In this document: positions 45,994-57,083 of the stretch, piece by piece
How positions within the stretch are numbered: position 1 is the stretch's first letter
Layout: every line of letters starts with the position of its first letter
Origin: Colivivens sp963640465
GTDB lineage: Bacteria; Bacteroidota; Bacteroidia; Bacteroidales; Bacteroidaceae
Assembly (NCBI GenBank): GCA_963640465.1
Contig: CAVHYP010000005.1
Span: 1-64,000 of the forward strand
Length of the DNA: 64,000 nt
Direction: 5' to 3'
The notes under the pieces: model-generated
The model's input: only the letters and a program-made list of their open reading frames with translations
What the model was told of the DNA's origin: nothing
Databases searched by the model: none
Made by a program: the position numbers and the translations under genes

Positions 45994-48051
45994 TTACCTT
46001 GTAGGCAACGGCAGATACCAGTTACCACCACGAAGTTTTTCACCACGAGAGTCAGTTGTGTCTGAACCTTTGCGCTTGATAACCTGCTTTGCGATATAAT
46101 CAGCATCGCCTGTGTACATTGCATAACGCATCAGGTCATAGAAACGCTGTCCCTCAAATGCACCTTCAAGAGCTTCCTCGTCAAGAATCTTTTGGGCAAC
46201 CTCTTCCTGCCAACCTGAACAGCATGACTCATAAGCAGCGACTTTTGCTTCTTTCCAAGCCGCGTCGGCTTCATCTGCAGCATCAACTGCAGCCGCATAA
46301 ACCATACGTAATGAATCTGATTCGAATTCATAATGGTAATAATTTTCTGTCCAACTATTGCCCAGACTATCATACTCCGTGTAAGTTGAATCCACAGTAT
46401 ACACACCTTCAGCGCGTACAAGAGCCGCAATGGCATACAAAGAATCCCTTACATCCTCAAGTCGTTCTACAGGATTCCATACAGCTGTATCGTATGACAG
46501 TACATAATACTTGTTGTATTCAGAGTCACCTGATCCGCGTGAGTGTATTCCAATAGTATTGGCAGGGTTGTTCGCTGCGTCGTAACTAGAAGAATGTATT
46601 GTTCTGAATTTAGCATAATCCCAAGCTGAGATATTTCCGTTTATATAAGAAGGGATAGTGGCAAGTCCATTTCGTTCATAATCTATCACGTAATTGCTCA
46701 TATTCTCATTGGTCAAGCCATACTTCAAAATCGCAAAAGCTGTCTGAGGGAAACCTGCACGGTTAAGTGCCTCTGCAAAATGCAACCAAACAATATTCTT
46801 ACGATAAACTGTGTAAGACTTCAGTTTCTGGTCAGATCCATAGTTTGAAGAACTTTTTGCATACTTCATGATATGCTGGCGATCCTGACTGTACTGAGAA
46901 GTGTACATGTTGCTCACAGCAGAGCGGTTGTAAATAGCGCCAAGACGAAGGTCACCCATTTGAATTGAGTCTTCCCATTCAATCTTCGATGTGCTATAGG
47001 TTGTATCACGCTGATTGTTTATCTCAGAATATACGCAGTTGACCTGCTCACCAGAGATTTCACGGATACGCTGCGATGGAACGATAGGCACATAGTAGTT
47101 GTTCTCATACTGTGAATTGAACATCGCATAGAGTTGGCTCCATGTTCCATCATACGCGCATGTATCCATTGGGATGATAGTGATGGTGTCTGCAGTTGTG
47201 AAATTCGTCGAGTAAGAGTCTGAAGCATGACGCATCGTGTTGTTATCCCACTTTACACTCGCAGTTCCTGTTGTAACAACGTTGTTGGCAGTATTAATAT
47301 AGTCATAATAATACGTACATGCATTTGTAAAATCTTCTATATTATTCGTATAGCTACCTCTCCAAAGATAAAGTTCTGCTACCATCAGACGAGCTGGAAT
47401 GAAGAAAGTCTGGCTGCGATAACCATCTACACCATAGTTTGGTACAGAAATAGGATTAGACCTCTGCACATAAGGAAGCAGCTCATTGATGAAATAAGTG
47501 CAGATTTCATTCATGTCGGCACGATTGCTAGTTGAAGCTATAATTTTGTCTGCTTCAACAGAAGTAAGTACTGGCTCAGTAACAAAAGGAACACGTCCGT
47601 AAACCTTTGCCATTTCAAGATATGTCCAAGCTCTATAGGTCTTCACTGCCTGAATTTCCTTCTCATACTTCTTCTTGTTATGCTCAACATAGTTTGAGTC
47701 AACGTATGCAAGGTAAACGTTACAAGCATTTATCACTGAATAGTAGTCAGAGATAGAGTTGTATTCATTGTCGGTTGATATGTTGTTATCCATTATTTCC
47801 TGGAGTGATGTACTCGCAACTGCATCGTTGAGGTCAACGAGGTCTGCACGGAGCTCACCAAGCAGCACGGTACGGTCAACCAGACTCTGCATGCGATTGA
47901 GAATACCCATCACCTGGTATACTGTATCCTGAGGTGCAAGATTGGTTGTATGCAACTCGTCCTCAACATTAAGCATATCATCGCATGAAGTAGTGGCAGC
48001 TCCAAGTGACGCAAGAAGCAAGCCTGACAATATGATTGATTTTGTTTTCAT
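45994..48051 (-). CDS. SusD/RagB-like surface nutrient-binding lipoprotein (second pair)
   Basis: 685 residues from the ATG at 48051 (MKTKSIILSG); the longer frame to 48099 has no signal. Signal with lipobox TTSC. SusD features: ILNRMQSLVDRTVLLGELRADLVD near the N-terminus, VKTYRAWTYLEMAKVYGRVPFV (SusD TPR helix), NIVWLHFAEALNRAGFP, and the C-terminal GAFEGQRFYDLMRYAM. It caps the SusC channel at 48112 on the cell surface. Longer than most SusD proteins (500-600), with extra loops. Last gene of the operon. The ligand is unknown. Confidence 0.9.
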   Translation of the reverse strand: MKTKSIILSGLLLASLGAATTSCDDMLNVEDELHTTNLAPQDTVYQVMGILNRMQSLVDRTVLLGELRADLVDLNDAVASTSLQEIMDNNISTDNEYNSISDYYSVINACNVYLAYVDSNYVEHNKKKYEKEIQAVKTYRAWTYLEMAKVYGRVPFVTEPVLTSVEADKIIASTSNRADMNEICTYFINELLPYVQRSNPISVPNYGVDGYRSQTFFIPARLMVAELYLWRGSYTNNIEDFTNACTYYYDYINTANNVVTTGTASVKWDNNTMRHASDSYSTNFTTADTITIIPMDTCAYDGTWSQLYAMFNSQYENNYYVPIVPSQRIREISGEQVNCVYSEINNQRDTTYSTSKIEWEDSIQMGDLRLGAIYNRSAVSNMYTSQYSQDRQHIMKYAKSSSNYGSDQKLKSYTVYRKNIVWLHFAEALNRAGFPQTAFAILKYGLTNENMSNYVIDYERNGLATIPSYINGNISAWDYAKFRTIHSSSYDAANNPANTIGIHSRGSGDSEYNKYYVLSYDTAVWNPVERLEDVRDSLYAIAALVRAEGVYTVDSTYTEYDSLGNSWTENYYHYEFESDSLRMVYAAAVDAADEADAAWKEAKVAAYESCCSGWQEEVAQKILDEEALEGAFEGQRFYDLMRYAMYTGDADYIAKQVIKRKGSDTTDSRGEKLRGGNWYLPLPTR

Positions 48052-48111
48052 ATATTTTTGTTTTGTTATCATGCCCTCCTCCCGGAAGAGGAGGGACAAT
48101 TTTGAGATTGT

Positions 48112-51100
48112 TTACAAGTTAATCTTAACGCCGAGAGTTATACTGCGACCAAAAGGAGTGTAGCCAGCATCGATTCCCTGAACCAATGATGAATTGCCAC
48201 AAGACACTTCTGGATCAGAGCCCAAGTACTTAGTGAATGTAAGCAAATTGTTTCCTGCTGCCCAAATGGTAAGTCCCTGAATGTATGTGTTGGATACTGG
48301 GAGCTTATAGCTAAGGGTTACATTCTTCAGCTTCAAGTATGAACCGTCTTCAATCCAACGGTCTGAGAAACGAGAGTTACCCATCTCGTCATTGTAGACA
48401 GCTTGTGGAATATCTGTTGACTGACCCTCAGCCATCCAACGGCGGTTCATGGCAGTTGTCTGATTCAAGAAATCATTTCCACCTTCGAGAATTGAACGCT
48501 GATAGTTGTAAACATCATTTCCAACGCTGTAGTTAAAGTTGACGCCCAATGTCCAGTTCTTTCCGAACATGAAGGTTGCACGGATATTTCCATAGATATC
48601 TGGATTAGGATCACCGATGACATAGCGGTCATTCTCATCAATAATCTTGTCGCCATTCTTGTCAAGGAATATCATATCGCCGGCCTTGAAGTTAACCTTG
48701 TTGCCTGCATCATCAAGTATACNNNNNNNNNNGCCTGCTCTGTTGTTGAGAACACGCCATTTGTCTTGTAGCCATAGAATACTGAGAGTGGGCTTCCTAC
48801 CTTAGTAAGGAGTGTAGCATTATAGTATTCTGACTCCATTGAGCTTACATTCTCAGGCAACTGAGTTACCTCATTCTTGTAATGACCGAGACTTGCAGCA
48901 AGCTCAAACTTGAAGTTCTTCTCGTCTACGACCTTACCAGTCAATGCAACATCGAAGCCTTGGTTCTTCATTGCACCGTCATTGGTCCAATACTGCTTCT
49001 GTCCTGAAACATAAGCAATAGTTCCAAGTGTTACAAGATTGTTTGTCTTTGCATAGAAGTAATTGAACTTGGCATTCAAACGATTGTTGAAGAAGTTTCC
49101 TTCAATCCCTGCATTGAAACGGTTGGTAGTTTCCCAACGCAACTTGGCATTACCAATGTTTGTGATACCGATACCTACAACCTTATCCAAAAGGAACGCA
49201 TTACTGCTCATGTAGGTGTATGCCGCATTGTTGTCGTATGAGTCGTTACCGACTGACTCAAATCCGGCATTTACCTTCAACATGTTCACAAGCTTACTTG
49301 AGTTAAACCACTTCTCATTGCTGATTACCCATGTTCCCTGGATAGAAGGGAAGAATCCCCATCTAACACCAAACATCTTGACACCGGCATCAGCCTCGTC
49401 ACCGAAGCGAGAAGAAGACTGAAGTGCAAATGAGCCCTGAAGGTAGTACTTCTCACGATAGTTGTAATCGAGGTTACCGTACCAAGAGATTGACTTCCAT
49501 GTTTCATCGGTACCAACGACACGGCGCTTGCCTGACGCATTGCCGAGTGAAGGAGTCTTATCGTTACCAGTACTGTAAGCATAGAGGTTTGAAGCCTTAT
49601 AGTTGTCGTTCATATAGCGTACACCTGCAAATGCATCAAGACGATGCTTGCCGAGTGGGATTGCCCAATCGAAACGAGTGTCACTCATCAATGCCTTATG
49701 TGTTGAGAAGTTTGAACCCACCTCATTTTCGACAACACCGATATCCTGGATGTAGTATCTTGGCATACCGACAATTGCAGTGTAGTAGTTCTCATCGAAA
49801 CTGTTGGTAGTATAGCTGAAACGCTCTTGCAATGTCATATTGGTCTTGATATGCCATACTGGAGTGATTGCGATATTCACGTTAGTATTGTCCGTACGGT
49901 TCTTGTTAAGAGCCTCTCCATTCTCGAGCAAACCAAGAGGGTTGGCAAGAGAAGCTGAGCTTCCGACTGCCTCGTCAAGGTAATCGTCTGCATCGGAAAT
50001 GAAATGTGACATCACGCCGTTTGTTGCAAAGTCATAAGGAGCAACGAACGGAGACTTGATAAGAGCGAGGACATTTGGAGAAGAAACAGCATTGGTTTGG
50101 AATGTGCTAGTCAGACCATCATCTCTCAAGTCGCGCTTAAGGTTTGAATAAGAAACGTCGAAACGGGTAGTCAACTTGTCACTCAAGATAATGTCAGAGT
50201 TGAATCGAATGTGGAAACGGTCGATATCATTACGCTTAAGTGTTGACTTTGCAGACATGTATCCTACAGAAAGGTTGTAGTTGGCAACTTCGTCACCACC
50301 CTGGATATTGATTCCATAGTTCTGCGAGAACGCTTCTCTGTAGACAACATCCTTCCAATCTGTGTTGTTGTGATACATATTATAATAATAGTAGTTAGGG
50401 TCAGTCTGCAAGAACTTGAAGTTCTCCAACTTGCTGTTGGTATTCTTCAAGAGTGCAGATGCATAAGACCTGTACTCGTCTGCATTCATCATGTCAGGCG
50501 TAGAAGGAACGAATTCGAAACCACCGCTGATATTTACATCAATGGTTGTCTTCATCGTAGTATTACGCTTGGTAGTGATAAGGATAACGCCATTGGCTGC
50601 CTGAGAACCATAAATTGCAGAACCATTCTTCATAATCTTGATATCTGCAATGTCATCCATACTGAGTGAAGTCAACTGGTTGTTGAAGTAACCGTTGTGC
50701 ATCATTGTTGAGCTGTACAACTGATCGTGGATCACACCATCAATCACAACCAATGGTTGAGAAGATGCATTGATAGAGTGAAAACCTTCAATAAACATGT
50801 TGACACCATTTCCAATGATACCCGAGCGGGAAGCTGTATGAACATCTCCGCCCAAACGGTTCTGGATTTCCTGGTCTGCTGTAAAAGCTCCGTCCTCACC
50901 GAATCCAGATGTACCGACAACCTTTGAAGCACTGGTCTTGTCTGTATAGAGTCCAAGATATCTGTCTGTGTAGAGTTTGAAGTCCACGCCCTGAGAGCGG
51001 TCGTTGATAGCAACCTGACCTAGATTGTAGCCTTCAAGCGCAGCAGACAATGATGTTACGAAAGTAGGAACACTAATCTTGTAGTTTCCCTCCTCATCTG

Positions 51101-51371
51101 TCATGGCAGTATAGAAGCTGTTATTGTAAGACTTAACTTTCACACCTGCCAAAGGTTCGCCAGTTGATGCATCGACAATCTTACCGGAAACCTCCATCAT
51201 CGGATATTTCTTGATTGATTTCTTTACTTTCTTTTTCACAGGAGCCTCTTCGATGACTTCGGTTCCCTCATCATCTTGCGCAGACATTGGAAGAACTCCT
51301 ACGCAGAATATCATAGTAGCAATTCCTGCTTTGCAGAAACGCAGCATATTGTTATTAAAATATGTTTTCAT
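48112..51371 (-). CDS. SusC/RagA TonB-linked outer-membrane transporter (second pair), broken by an assembly gap
   Basis: About 1,085 residues if the gap is closed. The start is ATG 51371; the TTG at 51380 is ignored. Signal peptide, an acidic-lysine segment (EEAPVKKKVKKSIKK), a carboxypeptidase-regulatory-like domain (VSGKIVDASTGEPLAGVKV), the plug (PLVVIDGVIHDQL, MKNGSAIYGSQAANGVILITTKR) and a 22-strand-type barrel ending with SITLGVKINL. The ten Ns at 48723-48732 split it: the frame before the gap (NGVFSTTEQ) and after it (ILDDAGNKVNF) do not match. An intact gene needs a true gap length of 2 modulo 3. It is otherwise full length, so I treat it as one functional gene. Confidence 0.85.
48723..48732. 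other. assembly gap (10 Ns)
   Basis: Ten unresolved bases within the second SusC gene. The fixed length suggests a scaffolding placeholder, so the true size is unknown. Confidence 0.98.
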
Positions 51372-51397
51372 ATAATTCAATCTTTAGGAGTTAAACA

Positions 51398-53122
51398 CTA
51401 TTCGTCTTTGTCGTCTTTGGCAGTCTTGTACACCTGGTACTCATCATCAGGCATTCCACTTGGACGGAAGAGAATACGGTCGAGAAGCATACGACGAGAG
51501 TAGTTCTTAGTCTGAGAAGAAGATACATAAGCCTGAATCTGAAGCAGGACTCCGACATTGGATGCATTCTTGTAGCACTCAGTAAATGTCTTTGTTCCAA
51601 GATAGATGGTATCTACCTGATTTGGATCGCTTACAAAATTCTGACCGCCCTCAATAGGGTTCTTCAATGTCTCACTCTTTGAAGTTGGCAGTGAAGAGCT
51701 GGTATCAGTTGCTCTATTTGTACGATAGAACATATTGACACGGAACTGATAAGGTTTGAGAGAGTCTGTTTCCGCAACATCATTTCCATATTTCAAAGGT
51801 ACAGTCACGAGATACATGTCATATGTACCTGCAAGAGTTCCAGGAATATTGAATGCGATGTATGGCTGGGCAGAACTTGAAGATGGCTTAACATCAAGAT
51901 AAGCGCGCTCAGACACCTTCAAAATTGAGTCATTTGCGGAAACCACATTGTATGTACAAGTCTTCGTGTAGGATTGGTTACCCTTTGCATCCTCATCTAT
52001 ATTGACATTACCTGTTGCCTCTGCTTCCAACTCGATATCATGGAAGAATGCATCGTAGATAGAAGTTGGGAATGAATCTACAGTATAGATTATACCATTA
52101 CTGCAATTAATCTTATCATTGTATGAACCTGGAGCAAGAATACCTTCCTCTTTATAAGGATGGTAGAAAACATAATGGTCAGGGTTGTACTTACTGTAAG
52201 TGCTCGTAACCAATGAGTCCTCATCATGCAAGTTAGTGTTCATATTATAGAACAGAGTATTCAGAGTGTAGTAGTTTGCATAGAAATTCTGCAAAGAGTC
52301 TCTACCGTCCTCATGTATGTTATAATTGAAATACTTCTTGATGAGATTCAAGCGGTTTGTATATGCCTCATTGCTTGGAATGATTGCCATATAGTTGGAG
52401 TCCTCACGCAAGATGTAAGCATCCAAACGTTGCATCAACTTATTGCTGTTGATAGTGACTGAGTCTACATAAATGCGGTTTCCATCTTCGTCAACACCAC
52501 GGTAAACACTACGGCCGACATCCAAAGAGTCTTTGTCGTAATATGAAAGCATTCCGTATATTGAGTCCATACCTGCAGTCACGGCCATTTCCTCATATAT
52601 ATTTGGATGGAACGGAAGTTCGCCATTCAATTTATAGAGAATACCATTGTTGCAAACAGTTTCAGTCTCCAATGTTTTTACTGAGTCTGCGCTTACAACT
52701 CCGTTTTGGAGTGTAATGTTCTTCTTGTTCAAGAGGGGAACTGTCTGCTTATGTATCGTTGAAGAGTAATTGAAACGTGCCATGTGGTTCTTCACGAAAC
52801 GAGTAATAACATTGTCCTTGTGGCCTACATTGATTTCATTCAACAAGCTGTCTTTATTGAATGAGTCATTGACTGGGGCAAACACAGTTATTATCTGGCT
52901 TTCATCAAGCAGGGCGTCATAACCAGTTGCATCGATGATTTGAACAAAATCACTCAGTCTGGAATCCGACTTCAACTGCTCATAAATGGTTACATCCACT
53001 TTGTTTCCATTGATAGTGGAGTTATAGTGGTCGTCCCATGTATCTGAACAGGAGTAGCAGGCAAGAATACCTGCCATTGCTACAACTCCTGTGCGGATTG
53101 ATAATTTTATATTCTTTCTCAT
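51398..53122 (-). CDS. fasciclin (FAS1) domain lipoprotein, 574 residues
   Basis: Lipobox CYSC (Cys25), so a surface or periplasmic lipoprotein. The first FAS1 domain is clear: FVQIIDATGYDALLDE, then ITVFAPVNDSFN (about 78-89) and the closing CNNGILYKLNGEL (about 157-168). A second FAS1-like domain follows (MAIIPSNEAYTNRL near 243, NCSNGIIYTVDSFP). The C-terminal third (about 390-574) is beta-rich, with YIAFNIPGTLAGTYDMYLVTVPL and LLDRILFRP, like a jelly-roll ligand-binding module. FAS1 domains mediate adhesion to proteins or glycans. It lies between the other FAS1 gene (22 bp) and the second SusC (26 bp). Confidence 0.85.
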   Translation of the reverse strand: MRKNIKLSIRTGVVAMAGILACYSCSDTWDDHYNSTINGNKVDVTIYEQLKSDSRLSDFVQIIDATGYDALLDESQIITVFAPVNDSFNKDSLLNEINVGHKDNVITRFVKNHMARFNYSSTIHKQTVPLLNKKNITLQNGVVSADSVKTLETETVCNNGILYKLNGELPFHPNIYEEMAVTAGMDSIYGMLSYYDKDSLDVGRSVYRGVDEDGNRIYVDSVTINSNKLMQRLDAYILREDSNYMAIIPSNEAYTNRLNLIKKYFNYNIHEDGRDSLQNFYANYYTLNTLFYNMNTNLHDEDSLVTSTYSKYNPDHYVFYHPYKEEGILAPGSYNDKINCSNGIIYTVDSFPTSIYDAFFHDIELEAEATGNVNIDEDAKGNQSYTKTCTYNVVSANDSILKVSERAYLDVKPSSSSAQPYIAFNIPGTLAGTYDMYLVTVPLKYGNDVAETDSLKPYQFRVNMFYRTNRATDTSSSLPTSKSETLKNPIEGGQNFVSDPNQVDTIYLGTKTFTECYKNASNVGVLLQIQAYVSSSQTKNYSRRMLLDRILFRPSGMPDDEYQVYKTAKDDKDE

Positions 53123-53144
53123 AAACGAAAATTATATTTGACGA

Positions 53145-55205
53145 TTAATACTTGTCCTCTGGATAGAGTTCATTGTTGTATACACTTCTAGGACAGAGTT
53201 CAATATAGTCGAATGCAAGTGTACCGTTTGTTGATTCAAGCTTTTGCTGAATACGCACATAGTGTTCGGTCTTACCATCCGAGTGGAATGTGGCGAACAC
53301 ATGACGCAGAGTATTGCTGTAAGTACGGAAGTAACCAGGAGAACCTGTTCCGTCAGCACCGATGTTACCATAACTTGCAGGACCCTTCATCCAACCACGA
53401 TTGTGCAAAGCCTTGTCGTATGCCGCGATAGCCTCATCATCACCGAGATCACTGTCGCTCCTCCAACCGATGCTTGCATTAGTTCCAGAGATACGCATAT
53501 CAAGTGGGATACCACAAGGTGCACCATCGAGATAAGCCTGTACAATACCACGGTTAGAGAAACTGATACAAGTAGCCAAACGGAACTCATAATCACCCTC
53601 TGGTACTGGAGGCAACTTGAATGTGATATCATACATACCGCATATTGTAACCTCATCTCCTTGGTATGACCAGAAGCTCAAATAACGAGGACGAACATGG
53701 AGATGGGTTGTAACATCTGAATAAGTAAAGTACTTTGCAGAACCCGCCTTGAATCCAAGACAAGTATTGATATTTGTCTTAGGATTGGTATCTGCTGACC
53801 ATACACCATACTCACCTGGACGGCTTGATGCGCCACCGGTTCCTCTTACTGAGTGACCACGGGCACCGCTTGTCATGAAGTCTGGAGAAAGAGTTGATGC
53901 ATCCATACGAAGACGTTCGTTAAGCACCACTTCCTGAGTATTCCTTCCATAATCAATCATATCAGTAATATAATGGTAAACTCCATTGACTGCTGTTTGA
54001 TTGACAGAGGCTTCACTAGGAGAAAGGATCTTAGCACCTGCCACAAACACGCCACGCGAATCCTTACGGTTCTGGACACCACGACGGTTTACATAACGTC
54101 CTGCCTGCGATCCAGACGGATAAGAAATTTTCATTAGTGAGTAAGGCATCATTGTTTCATACCAATCGGCTACGTCCCAATGACGACGGTCGAAGCAATT
54201 AAGTGCGAGATTGTCGACTGTCAAATTATTATAGGATGCACGACGATCGAGGAAGTGATAAGAGATAAAACGGTTCAATGAATTGCGACGGTCAGTCTCA
54301 TCTGTCACGTCAGCATCATCCGGATACATCTCATCATAAACCGTCTTTGCGTGCTCTCTGAGGTCATCAATAGTATAGATACCACGCATGGCAAATACAT
54401 CGTTTGTTTCAATAAAGGCTGTATATCCATAATAACGTTTCTTCATATATTGGACGTTATCATATTCGGTTGCAGTAGAGAAAGTATGTCCCACCTCTGT
54501 AGAGTCGTAATCATCACAACTGTAACCCTCATCAATGTAGTTCATCATCGAGTCATTCAGATGTGTCAACAGATAAGCCTGATAGAAGAGAGAGATTGTA
54601 GAATCCTTAGCCAACAGGTCAGGAAGCATCTCTGTTGTTGCGTCAATAACCATGTCGACTGTATGTACAACTCCATTCTCAACAGAGTCGTCTGCAAGAA
54701 TAATCTGCGCGCTCTTATTAATGAAATATGCAATTTGGATCTTACCTGGCTCAGATATAGAGTCAGAGTCACAAGTTATAGTAAGATAACGGTCCAACAT
54801 ATTCATATTAGGCAGAGTGGCATTTGAGAATTCAGTTGTAAAGTAAGCAGAATTCTCAATGATATGGGTTGCAGCGATTGTGTCGCAATCCTCCACGGAG
54901 AGTTCATCGACAGAAGTCAGTCCCTTACCTGCAAGATACTTGTTGATTGCATTGTTAGTAGGAGCAAACACTGTATATGAGCCGTATGTGCCAAGAAGGT
55001 CGAAACTAACCAAGTTGGATTTCTGAATGATTGACACGAACTCACTATACGTTTCAGGGTCGTTAGTGAGATATGTGTTTGCCATATCTCCCTTTGCAGT
55101 GTAGTAGTTCTCCACACCCGGATCATCAGAACAGCTTGCGAACAAAGCAACAACTGCCATTACTACAACCGCAATATATTTGTTTTTAAACATTACTGAT
55201 TTCAT
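53145..55205 (-). CDS. fasciclin (FAS1) domain lipoprotein, 686 residues
   Basis: Lipobox FASC (Cys25). First FAS1 domain: FVSIIQKSNLVSFDLLGTYGSYTVFAPTNNAINKYL (TVFAP at 78-82), THIIENSAY, and VENGVVHTVDMVID. A second FAS1-like domain (about 190-420) includes YTAFIETNDVFAMRGI and VNGVYHYITDMIDY. The C-terminal 230 residues are a beta-sandwich-like domain with DITFKLPPVPEGDYEFRLATC, GIVQAYLDGAPCGIPLDM and FDYIELCPRSVY, possibly ligand binding; I do not assign its family. It starts 3 bp after the SusD stop, so it is translated with the first SusCD pair. Confidence 0.85.
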   Translation of the reverse strand: MKSVMFKNKYIAVVVMAVVALFASCSDDPGVENYYTAKGDMANTYLTNDPETYSEFVSIIQKSNLVSFDLLGTYGSYTVFAPTNNAINKYLAGKGLTSVDELSVEDCDTIAATHIIENSAYFTTEFSNATLPNMNMLDRYLTITCDSDSISEPGKIQIAYFINKSAQIILADDSVENGVVHTVDMVIDATTEMLPDLLAKDSTISLFYQAYLLTHLNDSMMNYIDEGYSCDDYDSTEVGHTFSTATEYDNVQYMKKRYYGYTAFIETNDVFAMRGIYTIDDLREHAKTVYDEMYPDDADVTDETDRRNSLNRFISYHFLDRRASYNNLTVDNLALNCFDRRHWDVADWYETMMPYSLMKISYPSGSQAGRYVNRRGVQNRKDSRGVFVAGAKILSPSEASVNQTAVNGVYHYITDMIDYGRNTQEVVLNERLRMDASTLSPDFMTSGARGHSVRGTGGASSRPGEYGVWSADTNPKTNINTCLGFKAGSAKYFTYSDVTTHLHVRPRYLSFWSYQGDEVTICGMYDITFKLPPVPEGDYEFRLATCISFSNRGIVQAYLDGAPCGIPLDMRISGTNASIGWRSDSDLGDDEAIAAYDKALHNRGWMKGPASYGNIGADGTGSPGYFRTYSNTLRHVFATFHSDGKTEHYVRIQQKLESTNGTLAFDYIELCPRSVYNNELYPEDKY

Positions 55206-55207
55206 AA

Positions 55208-57070
55208 TTAAAAATTTCTTTCATTTTTCTTTTCCTTATCATAAGCTGGGTTCTGAATGAGGAGAGGATTACGCTCCAACTCATCATGGTGGTATGGCAT
55301 ATAGAGGAACTCTATCATTGCCATCTTAATTCCCATTGCAGCAGAGTTTGAAGTGTATTTACTGCTTATCTTACCAGAGACATAAGTTGTATTTCCCTCA
55401 CGGCGTGCACGACGGAGCAAATCGTAGAAGCGTTTGCCTTCGAATAAGAGTTCACGGCGGCGCTCATCACCGACAAGATTGTCATACATTGTCTTACTCA
55501 GCAAGGATGCTTTCTTAGGACGGGCATCAGCTGTGGCATTAGGAGCAGAACGCATGTATATGGCTTCGACAATATTGAATGCATCATCATAGTACTCAAC
55601 AGAGGTTGAATATACATTGCCATAAGCAGCACGAGTCTTAGCTGGATTTGTTTCTTCGCTAACAGTATCTGCCACATATGTATCAATGTAGTCAGCGAGC
55701 TGAACTTCAGCCTCGGCCTTCATGAGCATGATGTCTGTCAAACGATAAATAATCCAGTTTGCATAATTCTGAGTCCTCGGAGTGTAAGTTGTTTTCTTAT
55801 ATCCTTTTTCCCAAGTAGTAGCAGAACCGACATTTACAGTCATCTGCGAACAAACATACTTTGCAATAGAGAATGAAGATGATTCATCCCACTTGAAGTA
55901 TTCCTGGCTACGAAAATCGTAAGAAGTGAATACCTTGGCATTATCATAATCATAAGTTCCGGAAGCCGTTGCAGAAAGCATATTTTCGTTTCCTGCCAGA
56001 TAAGCGCCATTATCAAAACCTGAATCATTATCTCCGTACATGGCTGCTACAGCCGAGTTTTTTGTACCCTGAGCAGTCTCATTTGAAGAGAATGACAATT
56101 CAAAGACACTTTCGAAAGAATGTCCGGTACCGAATATCAGATTATAAGCCTTGGCTGTAGTTCCCTGGCCTGAAGCCTGATCGGATGACGACCATTCCTG
56201 AATAAGAGGATAACCATACTTTGAATAGATATCCGGATCAATCTGACGTCTCAGTGAACCATAACGGTCTTCCTTATACTCATCAACCTTTGACTGAATA
56301 ACCTTATCGCAGTATTCAACACACTTGAGATAAAGTGAATTGCGCTGTGCAGGATCTAGTGCTGCATCGGAAGCTCTCCACAGATACATATCTGCCAACA
56401 AAGCATAAACTGCATTACGAGATATCTTGCCAGAATTTTCTTTCTCTTCCACATACCTCTTAGGTGCATATACACCATTCTGCTCAAGATCCATGATCAA
56501 TGTATCAAGAATCAGTCCATCGTCTGTGGCAGGGATAACATAGTTCTGGTCATCTTCAATTGATGCCTCAGTAGAGAACGGCACATCACCGAATGTTCGA
56601 ATCAGATAGAAATAGCAAAGAGCACGTATCGTCTTCACCTCTGCCAATGCCTGTTTAAGGTCTGACTCAGTGAAGTTCGGGTCACGTTCCTGTACAATCG
56701 GAGCATACTTTTCTACGGTGTTACACCTATTTATTATAGTATAGAAAGATGCCCAGTTACAGTATGAGTTGGTCTCAAGTGTATTTCCATTAAGGATATA
56801 TTTCAGGTCGTTGCCTGCACTGGAAATTCTCTTTCCCTCCTTAATGTTATCAGAACGGCACTCTCCCCATACAATCATACGGTTCACGATGTCGCTTGAA
56901 GTCAAACCCTGATAGCAGGAAGTGACAACACTATTGACATCATCCTTATTAGTCCAATAGTTCTCAAGGATAATCGTATCCAATGGGAGCAGCTCCACAT
57001 CGCAAGAGACCAATGCCATACTTGCACATGCTGCCAATCCTATTGCCCTTATATTTTTATATAATTTCAT
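55208..57070 (-). CDS. SusD/RagB-like surface nutrient-binding lipoprotein (first pair)
   Basis: 620 residues from the ATG at 57070 (MKLYKNIRAIG); the frame opens 27 bp earlier but without a signal. Lipobox LVSC (Cys24). SusD architecture: DTIILENYWTNKDDVNSVVTSCYQGL, IINRCNTVEKYAPIV, VKTIRALCYFYLIRTFGDVPF, WIIYRLTDIMLMKAEAEVQLA and LLFEGKRFYDLLRRARREGN. It lies 14 bp after the SusC stop, the normal SusC-SusD coupling. It ends with PYHHDELERNPLLIQNPAY, the usual C-terminal pattern. Ligand unknown. Confidence 0.92.
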   Translation of the reverse strand: MKLYKNIRAIGLAACASMALVSCDVELLPLDTIILENYWTNKDDVNSVVTSCYQGLTSSDIVNRMIVWGECRSDNIKEGKRISSAGNDLKYILNGNTLETNSYCNWASFYTIINRCNTVEKYAPIVQERDPNFTESDLKQALAEVKTIRALCYFYLIRTFGDVPFSTEASIEDDQNYVIPATDDGLILDTLIMDLEQNGVYAPKRYVEEKENSGKISRNAVYALLADMYLWRASDAALDPAQRNSLYLKCVEYCDKVIQSKVDEYKEDRYGSLRRQIDPDIYSKYGYPLIQEWSSSDQASGQGTTAKAYNLIFGTGHSFESVFELSFSSNETAQGTKNSAVAAMYGDNDSGFDNGAYLAGNENMLSATASGTYDYDNAKVFTSYDFRSQEYFKWDESSSFSIAKYVCSQMTVNVGSATTWEKGYKKTTYTPRTQNYANWIIYRLTDIMLMKAEAEVQLADYIDTYVADTVSEETNPAKTRAAYGNVYSTSVEYYDDAFNIVEAIYMRSAPNATADARPKKASLLSKTMYDNLVGDERRRELLFEGKRFYDLLRRARREGNTTYVSGKISSKYTSNSAAMGIKMAMIEFLYMPYHHDELERNPLLIQNPAYDKEKKNERNF

Positions 57071-57083
57071 TGTCTTTGATTTA

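Noticed and set aside
48112..48675. Separate small gene at the 3' side of the N gap
   Set aside because: Its product is the end of a SusC barrel and continues the protein broken at the gap; it has no own signal peptide or start region.
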